From the NCBI GenBank assembly GCA_020442095.1, contig JAGRKY010000421.1, positions 1 to 5,381 on the forward strand: a DNA stretch of 5,381 nucleotides. The letters are read 5' to 3'. This document shows, piece by piece, positions 1 through 5,024 of this stretch; the first letter of the stretch is position 1, and every line of letters begins with the position of its first letter. This DNA is from Bauldia sp. GTDB lineage: Bacteria; Pseudomonadota; Alphaproteobacteria; Rhizobiales; Kaistiaceae. The notes beneath the pieces were generated by a model. The model saw only the letters and a program-made list of their open reading frames with translations, did not search any database and had not been told where the DNA came from. The position numbers were made by a program, and so were the translations under genes.

Positions 1-726
1 CTGGCCGGTGATGTAGCTCGCCTCGTCGGAAGCGAGGAAGGCGGCGATGGCAGCGATCTCCTGGGGATCGCCAATGCGCCCGATCGGCGTCCGCGACAGG
101 ATCTTCCGGCGCTGTTCCGCATCGGCCATGACCGAGTCGAGCATCTCGGTGGCGATCGAGCCGGGACCGATCGCATTGACCCGGATGCCGTGCCGCGCCA
201 GCGACAGGGCCATGACCCTGGTCAACTGGTTGAGACCGCCTTTCGAGACCGAATAGGGAACCTGGTTCGGGATCGCGAAGATCGCATTCACCGACGAAAG
301 GTTGACGATGACCCCGGGGGTGCCGCCCTCCTCGATCCGCTCCACCATGTGGCGCGCCGCAGCCTGCGAGCAGAGGAACGCGCCTTTCAGATTGACGCGC
401 AGCACCCGGTCGAAATCGGCCTCGTCGAGATCGAGGAAATCGGCCTGGACCAGGATACCGGCATTGTTGACGAGGATATCGAGATCGCCGAAAGCCTCGA
501 TCGTCGCCGCCATCATGTTGCGGACGTCGAGGCGTTCGCTGACGTCGCATTCGAAGTAGCGCACCGGCCCGAAGGTCGAGAGTTCCTCCGCCGCCCGCGT
601 GCCCGCGACATGATCGATGTCGGCAACGACGACCCGGGCACCCTCCTCGAGGAAGCGCCGGACGATCGCATATCCGATTCCGCGCGCGGCGCCGGTGACG
701 ATCGCGACCTTGTTCTCAAGCAGCAT
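1..726 (-). CDS. SDR family NAD(P)-dependent oxidoreductase, C-terminus cut by window edge
   Basis: The minus strand is open from an ATG at 726 to the left edge, giving 242 residues that begin MLLENKVAIVTGAARGIG. This is a classical short-chain dehydrogenase/reductase, probably cytosolic, which oxidises or reduces an alcohol/carbonyl substrate. Visible hallmarks are the Rossmann glycine motif TGAARGIG (residues 11-18), an acidic D36 at the end of the second strand (in this family it favours NAD(H) over NADP(H)), NNAG (87-90), N112, catalytic S145, and Y158-x3-K162 followed by the RVNAIGPG segment (182-189). The last visible residues, YITGQ, normally precede only some 10-20 more, so little is missing. 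The start is supported by GGGAGAG five bases upstream (732-738). The gene is divergent from the TSUP exporter. Substrate cannot be told from sequence; close relatives are annotated as 3-oxoacyl-ACP reductase-like or glucose/polyol dehydrogenase-like enzymes. Family assignment is very secure, specificity unknown. Confidence 0.95.
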   Translation of the reverse strand, partial: MLLENKVAIVTGAARGIGYAIVRRFLEEGARVVVADIDHVAGTRAAEELSTFGPVRYFECDVSERLDVRNMMAATIEAFGDLDILVNNAGILVQADFLDLDEADFDRVLRVNLKGAFLCSQAAARHMVERIEEGGTPGVIVNLSSVNAIFAIPNQVPYSVSKGGLNQLTRVMALSLARHGIRVNAIGPGSIATEMLDSVMADAEQRRKILSRTPIGRIGDPQEIAAIAAFLASDEASYITGQ

Positions 727-772
727 TGAAACTCTCCCGATGCGGCATTTCGAGCCGGCGATTGTACCGCGG

Positions 773-802
773 TTGTCCCGCAGGTGTGGCTCGGAGTATC
801 AT
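773..802 (+). promoter_or_regulatory. Putative sigma-70 promoter of the TSUP exporter gene
   Basis: TTGTCC (773-778) and TATCAT (797-802) are separated by 18 bases, a reasonable housekeeping-promoter match. Transcription would start near 809, leaving a leader of about 35 bases before the ATG at 844. If correct, the GTG at 784 lies inside the promoter and cannot be the start codon. This is inferred from hexamer resemblance only. Confidence 0.4.
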
Positions 803-843
803 TACGCCACAACCTGCCGTACGTCTTCCCGACGCCGAATCCG

Positions 844-1596
844 ATGATTACCGATCCGTGGTTCTATGCCGCCGCCGTGCCGGCGATGCTTATCCTTGGC
901 CTTGCCAAGGGCGGCTTCGGCGTGATCGGGATTCTGACGGTTCCCATCCTGTCGATCGCCATATCGCCGGTCCAGGCGGCCGGGATCACCCTGCCGATCC
1001 TCATCCTCAGCGACCTGGTGGCGGTCTATTCCTATTGGCGCGAATGGGACAAGGGCGTGCTGTCCGTCATGCTGCCGGGAGCCCTGCTCGGCATCGGCAT
1101 CGGCTGGCTGACCGCGGCCTGGGTTAGCGAATCCCAGATCCGCCTGATCGTCGGCGTCGTCGCCGTCGTTTTCGCACTCAACTACTGGTTCCGCCACAGG
1201 ACAAGCACCGAGGCAGCCAAGCCGAACGTCGCCAAGGGCGTCTTCTGGGGAGCCGTGACCGGCTTCGTCAGCTTCGTCAGCCACGCCGGCGGACCGCCGT
1301 ATCAGGTCTATGCCGCCCCGTTGAAGCTGCAGCCGCGGCTATTCGCCGGCACCGCGGTGATCTTCTTCGCCACGGTCAACACGATCAAGCTGCTGCCTTA
1401 TTTCTTTCTCGGCCAGTTCGACCGGGAGAACCTGATCACCTCCGCCATCCTGCTGCCGATCTCGATACCGGCGACGCTCTTCGGCGTCTGGCTCGTCCGG
1501 CGGATCAATCTCAGGACCTACTACCAGGCGATCTACGTCCTCGTTTTCATCGTCGGCCTCTTCCTGATCGGCCAGAGCATCTACGGAATGCTCTGA
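844..1596 (+). CDS. Sulfite exporter TauE/SafE (TSUP) family membrane protein
   Basis: A 250-residue integral inner-membrane protein, typical length for the TSUP family, whose members are thought to move sulfite, sulfoacetate or related organosulfur or organic anions. The protein is almost entirely hydrophobic with roughly eight membrane segments. It shows the family's internal duplication: GLAKGGFG near the N-terminus (residues 19-26) and a second signature SHAGGPPYQ (146-154) at the start of the second half. A polar loop around residues 118-130 separates the halves. I chose ATG 844 (MITDPWFY) over an in-frame GTG at 784, because the extra 20 residues are not membrane-like, the putative promoter overlaps the GTG, and family proteins begin this way. 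No good ribosome-binding site is visible before either start. It is divergent from the SDR gene and ends 6 bases from the convergent MarC gene. Substrate is not predictable; no sulfur-metabolism genes are nearby. Confidence 0.92.
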   Translation: MITDPWFYAAAVPAMLILGLAKGGFGVIGILTVPILSIAISPVQAAGITLPILILSDLVAVYSYWREWDKGVLSVMLPGALLGIGIGWLTAAWVSESQIRLIVGVVAVVFALNYWFRHRTSTEAAKPNVAKGVFWGAVTGFVSFVSHAGGPPYQVYAAPLKLQPRLFAGTAVIFFATVNTIKLLPYFFLGQFDRENLITSAILLPISIPATLFGVWLVRRINLRTYYQAIYVLVFIVGLFLIGQSIYGML

Positions 1597-1602
1597 GCTT
1601 CC

Positions 1603-2259
1603 CTACATCAGGCCCTGCTGGCCGATCCCCGAAATCTTGAAGAACTGGGCGATGGCGACCAGCACGCTGTCGACCGCGACGGCGGCGAGGATCAGCCCCA
1701 TGATCCGGCTGAGGACGCTGACACCGGAATCGCCGATCGTCTGCAGGATCGGCTTGGCCGAAAAGAGCAGCGCCAGCGTGATCCCGAGCAGCAGCCAGGT
1801 GATCCCGAGGTCGACCGCAGTCTCGGTCACCGAGAAGGTGTCGGAATCATTCAGCAGAACCGCGCCGAGCATGGCGCCCGGACTCGCGATCGCCGGGATT
1901 GCGAGCGGGAATACGGCGATGCTGCGCGCCCTTTCGAGGGTCGCCACGTCCTCCTTCTCCTGCTCGGCCTTCGGCGGTCCGAAGATCATGGTCAGCGCGA
2001 AGAGAAAAAGGACGATGCCGCCGGCAATCTGGAAGCTCGGCAGCGGGATCCCGAGAAGATTAAGGAGGATCTTTCCGCCGATCAGGAAGCCCGACAGGAC
2101 GCAACCCGCGATCAGCGTCGCCCGCACCGCCATCATCGAGCGATGCTCGGGCTTCATGTGGGCGGTGACCATGAGGAAGATCGGCAACGTGCCGATCGGA
2201 TCGATCAGCACATACATCATCACGAATTCGTTGATGAGGTTCTGCAGATCCAGGCCCAT
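1603..2259 (-). CDS. MarC family (UPF0056) integral membrane protein
   Basis: A 218-residue inner-membrane protein with about six membrane segments (roughly residues 8-30, 44-66, 75-94, 114-136, 150-168, 184-206). Family motifs are visible: DPIGTLPIF (20-28) in the first segment, FPLAIPAIASPGAM (117-130) in the fourth, and SRIMGLILAAVAVDSVL (184-200) in the last. Relatives include E. coli MarC, YhgN and YchE. MarC was once linked to multiple antibiotic resistance, but that role was later disputed and the substrate is unsettled. The frame is open up to an ATG at 2328, but the 23 extra residues are polar and proline-rich and that ATG abuts a terminator-like T tract. ATG 2259 starts directly before the first membrane segment and has GGGGA four bases upstream. 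The stop TAG (1603-1605) faces the stop of the TSUP gene. Family secure, function unknown. Confidence 0.93.
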   Translation of the reverse strand: MGLDLQNLINEFVMMYVLIDPIGTLPIFLMVTAHMKPEHRSMMAVRATLIAGCVLSGFLIGGKILLNLLGIPLPSFQIAGGIVLFLFALTMIFGPPKAEQEKEDVATLERARSIAVFPLAIPAIASPGAMLGAVLLNDSDTFSVTETAVDLGITWLLLGITLALLFSAKPILQTIGDSGVSVLSRIMGLILAAVAVDSVLVAIAQFFKISGIGQQGLM

Positions 2260-2319
2260 GAAGTCCCCACCATCCTGCGCCGGCCGACTCAACGGTCGAT
2301 AGATCGCAGACGATGACGG

Positions 2320-2358
2320 AAAAAACATGCCGCGCCAACGGGCGGCTGCCCGAATGGC
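2320..2358 (-). terminator. Hairpin plus T tract, possible rho-independent terminator before marC
   Basis: Read on the minus strand, CGGGC-AGCC-GCCCG (2339-2352) forms a 5-bp stem with a four-base loop, flanked by GCCA/TGGC arms (2334-2337 and 2355-2358) that extend it across a small internal loop. An alternative base, TGCC with GGCA (2328-2331), brings the stem to within two bases of a run of six T (2320-2325). It lies downstream of the minus-strand DUF465 gene and 61 bases before the MarC start, so it probably stops read-through from DUF465. Pairing was done by eye; the stem is short and imperfect. Confidence 0.4.
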
Positions 2359-2405
2359 AAAGGAAGACCCCGAAGGCTGATCGTATCTTCCTGCCGCTCA
2401 TCTTC

Positions 2406-2440
2406 CGTCAGGGGTCGCCGGAAGCGGCTTTCCCCTGACG
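2406..2440 (-). terminator. Strong inverted repeat just downstream of the minus-strand DUF465 gene
   Basis: CGTCAGGGG (2406-2414) and CCCCTGACG (2432-2440) form a perfect 9-bp stem. The 17-base interior contains a second stem, GCCG/CGGC (2417-2420 with 2425-2428), closed by a GAAG loop. It begins 19 bases beyond the stop of the minus-strand DUF465 gene, the usual place for a terminator or a 3'-end stabilising hairpin. Neither strand has a T run next to the stem, so it is not a textbook intrinsic terminator; it may protect the 3' end or act with the T-tract hairpin further on. Confidence 0.5.
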
Positions 2441-2459
2441 AATGACGGCGACAGCGGAG

Positions 2460-2639
2460 CTAGTGCAGCGCCTCTTCGCCCTTGAGGCGGTTGATTTCAT
2501 CCTTCAACAACAGTTTGCGCTTTTTCAGATCGGCGATCTCGAGATCGTCGGTGCCCGGGTGGTTTATCGCGTCTTCGATCTTCTTTTCGAGCGCCTGATG
2601 ACGGCGTTCAAGCTCGGTGACATGCGAATTCATGGGCAT
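2460..2639 (-). CDS. DUF465 (YdcH-like) small coiled-coil protein
   Basis: A 59-residue, highly charged, helical protein starting MPMNSHVTELERRHQALEKK. It matches the DUF465/YdcH family of short proteins with no known biochemical role. The signature is the basic stretch LKKRKLLLKDEI (residues 38-49), preceded by two helical stretches with heptad-like hydrophobic spacing around a PGTDD turn (28-32). ATG 2639 is chosen because AGGAGG (2648-2653) sits exactly eight bases upstream; a TTG at 2645 is too close to it and ATG 2633 is farther away. The gene is divergent from a second DUF465 gene at 2884. The two share 11 of 15 residues over the LKKRKL-xLKDxI block but little elsewhere, and this one lacks the LPDIIA tail. 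It is probably cytosolic and monocistronic, given the hairpins downstream. Family assignment is good, function unknown. Confidence 0.88.
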   Translation of the reverse strand: MPMNSHVTELERRHQALEKKIEDAINHPGTDDLEIADLKKRKLLLKDEINRLKGEEALH

Positions 2640-2678
2640 CGGCAAGGCCTCCTGTTGACCGAGTCACACCAACAGTCT

Positions 2679-2706
2679 GACATAAGCTCCGAAAGCTGTC
2701 GAACAA
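2679..2706 (-). promoter_or_regulatory. Weak candidate promoter for the minus-strand DUF465 gene
   Basis: On the minus strand TTGTTC (2706 to 2701) and TATGTC (2684 to 2679) are 16 bases apart, which would place the start near 2672 and give a leader of about 33 bases. Both hexamers are imperfect. An 8-base direct repeat AAAGCTGT (plus strand, 2692-2699 and 2710-2717) flanks the -35 hexamer. Weak, position-based inference. Confidence 0.25.
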
Positions 2707-2828
2707 GCCAAAGCTGTTGCTGCAACGCAAAAACCAACTTTTCCACTGTCGTCCACTTCTTGATTTGCGGTCGCGATCAAGGACTTTCAAGACGTCACGG
2801 CTGCGACCGTTCGGTCCGCCCCGGTTCG

Positions 2829-2837
2829 TGCTATTGT
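2829..2837 (+). promoter_or_regulatory. Extended -10 element upstream of the plus-strand DUF465 gene
   Basis: TGCTATTGT has the TGn extension followed by TATTGT, an extended -10 arrangement that can work without a good -35 box; none is visible at 16-18 bases upstream. Transcription would start near 2844, giving a leader of about 40 bases that carries the palindrome at 2849-2863 and the ribosome-binding site. Confidence 0.35.
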
Positions 2838-2848
2838 CGGGGAAGAAA

Positions 2849-2863
2849 GCCTTCCTGGAAGGC
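2849..2863. repeat. Perfect 15-base palindrome in the DUF465 leader
   Basis: GCCTTCC-T-GGAAGGC is a 7+1+7 inverted repeat lying just after the predicted transcription start and 20 bases before the ATG at 2884. As DNA it has the shape of an operator for a dimeric regulator; as RNA it could form a 6-bp hairpin with a CTG loop near the ribosome-binding site. The repeat is seen directly; any regulatory role is inference. Confidence 0.45.
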
Positions 2864-2883
2864 GCGAGAATCGGGGAAAGTAC

Positions 2884-3111
2884 ATGCCGTCGGGCGATCG
2901 GCGCACAAAATCCGAAGAAGAAGAGCAAATCCGGAATCAGTTGGCGGAACTGCGCCAGGAGCATCGCGACCTCGACATGGCCATCGACAGCATGATTTCC
3001 ACCGGATCCTCGGACACCATCCGTATCCAGAGGCTTAAGAAGCGGAAGCTCGCCCTGAAGGACCGGATCGCGGCGCTCGAAGACCAGCTGCTGCCGGACA
3101 TCATCGCCTGA
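2884..3111 (+). CDS. DUF465 (YdcH-like) protein upstream of purE
   Basis: A 75-residue charged helical protein. After a polar N-terminus with a run of acidic residues (EEEE, 11-14) it reads as a helical hairpin: LRQEHRDLDMAID (23-35), a GSSD turn (41-44), then QRLKKRKLALKDRIAALED (49-67), ending LPDIIA. The QRLKKRKLxLKDxI block and LPDIIA tail are typical of the alphaproteobacterial DUF465 type. ATG 2884 is preceded by GGGGA (2873-2877) at six bases, an acceptable ribosome-binding site. The gene is 108 bases ahead of purE on the same strand, but purE appears to have its own strong promoter, so co-transcription is only possible, not required. It is divergent from the other DUF465 gene. Biochemical role unknown; a short coiled-coil partner protein is the safest description. 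Confidence 0.9.
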   Translation: MPSGDRRTKSEEEEQIRNQLAELRQEHRDLDMAIDSMISTGSSDTIRIQRLKKRKLALKDRIAALEDQLLPDIIA

Positions 3112-3149
3112 TCCGCCGGTGTATAGCGGGCCCGGACGCTTGCATTTTC

Positions 3150-3177
3150 TTGCGGAGCACCACCCGGTCCCTATAAT
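3150..3177 (+). promoter_or_regulatory. Sigma-70 promoter of purEK
   Basis: TTGCGG (3150-3155) and a perfect TATAAT (3172-3177) are separated by 16 bases. The expected start near 3184 gives a leader of about 36 bases before the purE ATG at 3220. This is the clearest promoter in the window. I see no recognisable PurR-type operator or purine riboswitch in the short leader. Confidence 0.6.
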
Positions 3178-3219
3178 CGATCGCTCCCTGTCAACCTTCT
3201 CGAACGGACACCGAAATTC

Positions 3220-3717
3220 ATGCTCGAGCCGACGCCGCCCGTTGCCATCATCATGGGCAGCCAATCGGACTGGAACACGCTGCGTCATGCGGCGGACACG
3301 CTCGATTCGCTCGACATAGCGCACGACGACCGCATCATCTCGGCGCATCGGACGCCCGACCGGATGATCACTTTCTGCAAGGGCGCCCGCCGGGCCGGCT
3401 ACAAGGTGATCATTGCGGGCGCCGGGGGCGCAGCACACCTTCCCGGCATGTGCGCGTCGCTGACGCCCCTGCCGGTCTTCGGCGTTCCGGTCGAATCCAA
3501 GGCGCTCGGCGGCCAGGACAGCCTGCTCTCGATCGTCCAGATGCCGGCCGGCATCCCGGTCGGCACGCTGGCGATCGGCCGGTCCGGCGCGATCAACGCA
3601 GCGCTGCTGGCGACCGCGGTCCTCGCCCTCACCGATGACGACATCGCCAGCCGGCTCGACGGCTGGCGGATGGCTCAGTCGGCCGCGGTCGACGAGCGGC
3701 CGATCGATGATGAATGA
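3220..3717 (+). CDS. purE: N5-carboxyaminoimidazole ribonucleotide mutase (PurE, class I)
   Basis: This cytosolic enzyme converts N5-CAIR to CAIR in de novo purine biosynthesis, using the product of PurK. The 165-residue length fits class I PurE. Visible motifs are IIMGSQSDW (residues 10-18), holding the phosphate-binding Ser14 and Asp17; SAHRTP (41-46), whose His43 corresponds to the catalytic His of E. coli PurE; and the glycine-rich [11 protein letters not shown] (67-77). [30 protein letters not shown] follows in two halves around residues 86-115, as expected for the family. ATG 3220 gives the usual short N-terminus before the first strand; the ribosome-binding site is weak. The gene overlaps purK by 11 bases, so the two are surely co-transcribed and probably translationally coupled. 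The presence of purK supports the mutase over the direct AIR carboxylase (class II) reaction. Confidence 0.97.
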   Translation: MLEPTPPVAIIMGSQSDWNTLRHAADTLDSLDIAHDDRIISAHRTPDRMITFCKGARRAGYKVIIAGAGGAAHLPGMCASLTPLPVFGVPVESKALGGQDSLLSIVQMPAGIPVGTLAIGRSGAINAALLATAVLALTDDDIASRLDGWRMAQSAAVDERPIDDE

Positions 3718-4804
3718 CGAGCCGCCGATCAAGCCAGGGATGATCGTCGGAATCCTCGGCGGCGGCCAGCTCGGTCGCATGCTGGCGCTTGCCGCCGCGG
3801 AGCTCGGCCTCTCCTGCCATATCTATTGCCCGGACCAGAAAAGCCCGGCATTCGCCGTGGCGGCGGCCCGCACGATCGCTCCTTATGAGGACGAGGATGC
3901 CCTCGCGGCTTTTGCCGGCGCGGTCGACGTCGTCACCTTCGAATTCGAGAATATCCCGGCCGATACCCTCCGCTTCCTCGCCGAAAGGGTGACGGTCCTG
4001 CCCGGTCCGGCCTCGCTTGAGCCGATCCAGGACAGGCTGAGCGAGAAGCAGCTCATCGCCGACCTCGGCATCCCGGTGCCGCCCTTCGCGCCCGTCGCGG
4101 AACAGGCGGATATCTATTCCGCCCTCGCCAGGACCGGCCGTCCGGCGGTGCTCAAGACGCGCCGCTTCGGCTATGACGGCAAGGGACAGGCGACGATCCG
4201 CGCCGGCGACGACCCGGTCGGCGCGTGGCGGGTGATCGGCCAGGCGGCCGCGATCCTCGAAGCCTTCGTGCCCTTCGTCCGCGAGGTTTCGGTCATCCTC
4301 GCACGTGGCCGCGACGGCGCGATGCGCGCCTATGACGTCGTCGAGAATGTCCACAAGGATGGCATCCTAGCCACCTCGACCGTGCCGGCCGACCTTGCGC
4401 CAGACCTCGCGGAGGAGGCCGTGGATATCGCCCGACGGATCGCTGTCGCCCTCGATCACGTCGGCGTCCTCGCGGTCGAGATGTTCGTCATGGAACGCGG
4501 CGCCCGGCGCCTCCTCGTCAACGAGATCGCGCCCCGGGTCCACAATTCCGGCCACTGGACGACGGACGGCTGCCTTTGCTCGCAGTTCGAACAGCACATC
4601 CGCGCCATCGCCGGCTGGCCGCTCGGCGACACCACACGGCACAGCAACGCGGTGATGACCAACCTGATCGGCAACGAGGCGTCGCAGTGGCCGGAGATCG
4701 TCGGCGAGGCCAGCGCCCGGCTCCACCTCTACGGCAAGGCCGAGAGCCGTCCCGGACGCAAGATGGGCCACGTCAACCGCATCAGCCCGCGCGACAGCTA
4801 TTGA
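3707..4804 (+). CDS. purK: N5-carboxyaminoimidazole ribonucleotide synthase (PurK)
   Basis: This ATP-grasp enzyme makes N5-CAIR from AIR, bicarbonate and ATP, feeding PurE. It has 365 residues, close to the roughly 355 of E. coli PurK. Domains in order are an N-terminal Rossmann-like domain opening with [11 protein letters not shown] (15-25) and containing FEFENIP (78-84), an ATP-grasp domain with the ATP-binding Lys150 and the flexible loop GYDGKGQ (155-161), and the catalytic end [15 protein letters not shown] (271-285) with Glu273 as a likely metal ligand. A C-terminal barrel follows, with [17 protein letters not shown]. The frame is open further upstream to 3635, but those residues lie within purE and do not resemble PurK. 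ATG 3707 or the adjacent ATG 3710 (ATGATGAATGA) overlaps the purE stop and suits translational coupling; another in-frame ATG at residue 12 is less likely. No missing residues or frameshift were seen. Confidence 0.96.
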   Translation: MMNDEPPIKPGMIVGILGGGQLGRMLALAAAELGLSCHIYCPDQKSPAFAVAAARTIAPYEDEDALAAFAGAVDVVTFEFENIPADTLRFLAERVTVLPGPASLEPIQDRLSEKQLIADLGIPVPPFAPVAEQADIYSALARTGRPAVLKTRRFGYDGKGQATIRAGDDPVGAWRVIGQAAAILEAFVPFVREVSVILARGRDGAMRAYDVVENVHKDGILATSTVPADLAPDLAEEAVDIARRIAVALDHVGVLAVEMFVMERGARRLLVNEIAPRVHNSGHWTTDGCLCSQFEQHIRAIAGWPLGDTTRHSNAVMTNLIGNEASQWPEIVGEASARLHLYGKAESRPGRKMGHVNRISPRDSY

Positions 4805-4816
4805 TCCCGCCGCATT

Positions 4817-4844
4817 TTGACAGTGCCGCGAATGTTCTGATAAA
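4817..4844 (+). promoter_or_regulatory. Promoter-like element downstream of purK
   Basis: A perfect TTGACA (4817-4822) is followed after 16 bases by GATAAA (4839-4844), four of six matches to TATAAT. It starts 12 bases after the purK stop. A transcript beginning near 4851 would have a leader of about 174 bases before the TPR lipoprotein ATG, or could be a short independent RNA. A second -10-like hexamer, TATACT (4945-4950), lies nearer the gene but has no -35 at the right distance. Inference from hexamers. Confidence 0.35.
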
Positions 4845-4857
4845 GCACGGCGCCTTT

Positions 4858-4900
4858 CCGGCCATTGCCGGGGGTCGATTTGGTGCCGGCTGATGCCGGC
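4858..4900 (+). other. Two tandem GC-rich hairpins after purK
   Basis: CCGGC-CATT-GCCGG (4858-4871, extendable by T-G wobbles) and GCCGGC-TGAT-GCCGGC (4885-4900) are two small stem-loops 13 bases apart. They lie 54 and 81 bases after the purK stop, where a terminator would be expected, yet neither is followed by a T run. They could be a rho-dependent 3' end for purEK or structure in the leader of the next gene. No open reading frame of note occupies 4805-5024. Confidence 0.35.
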
Positions 4901-4954
4901 CGTTAGCGGAAGCGCCCTCAAATCGCCGGTTTTGGACGTTCCGCTATACTGTAG

Positions 4955-4999
4955 TGGAAGCAGAATCGGCGGGCGCCTTCCGACCTGGTCTGGAAGCAG
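4955..4999 (+). repeat. Nine-base direct repeat in the TPR lipoprotein leader
   Basis: TGGAAGCAG occurs at 4955-4963 and again at 4991-4999, 36 bases apart. The first copy's GGAAG can also pair with CTTCC (4977-4981) around an inner GGCG/CGCC stem (4968-4977). The repeat is exact but short, and chance cannot be excluded. Confidence 0.35.
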
Positions 5000-5024
5000 C
5001 AGTCTCGAGGAGCGGCGGCGGGGA

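Noticed and set aside
190..729. 179-codon plus-strand frame opposite the SDR gene
   Set aside because: The minus strand encodes a complete set of SDR motifs; the plus-strand translation is low-complexity and charged, a shadow.
761..766. Minus-strand TACAAT as a promoter -10 for the SDR gene
   Set aside because: Good hexamer and sensible distance from the ATG, but no -35-like sequence at 16-18 bases and no TGn extension, so not strong enough to list.
784..843. GTG-initiated 20-residue extension of the TSUP exporter
   Set aside because: The extension is not family-like and overlaps the best promoter candidate.
2260..2328. 23-residue N-terminal extension of the MarC protein
   Set aside because: Proline/serine-rich, not membrane-like, and its ATG directly borders a hairpin and T tract; ATG 2259 has a plausible ribosome-binding site.
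2759..2781. FNR/FixK-like half-sites TTGAT and ATCAA upstream of the DUF465 gene
   Set aside because: The halves are separated by 11 bases, whereas an FNR/FixK box has 4; the dyad is probably unrelated to oxygen control.
2442..3038. 198-codon plus-strand frame covering the DUF465 divergent region
   Set aside because: It is antisense to the minus-strand DUF465 gene and runs in another frame through the plus-strand one; its middle crosses the promoter gap and resembles no protein family.
2608..3780. 390-codon open frame on the minus strand opposite purE and the plus-strand DUF465 gene
   Set aside because: It spans antisense to two well-recognised genes and a promoter region, with an Arg/Gly/Asp-rich composition typical of shadow frames in GC-rich DNA and no recognisable domain.
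4932..4950. TTGGAC and TATACT as a promoter pair for the TPR lipoprotein
   Set aside because: The hexamers are only 7 bases apart, far too close for sigma-70.
837..4967. GANTC (CcrM methylation) sites in most intergenic gaps, for example 837-841, 2286-2290, 2661-2665, 2868-2872 and 4963-4967
   Set aside because: About the number expected by chance for this length and base composition, so no cell-cycle regulation is claimed.
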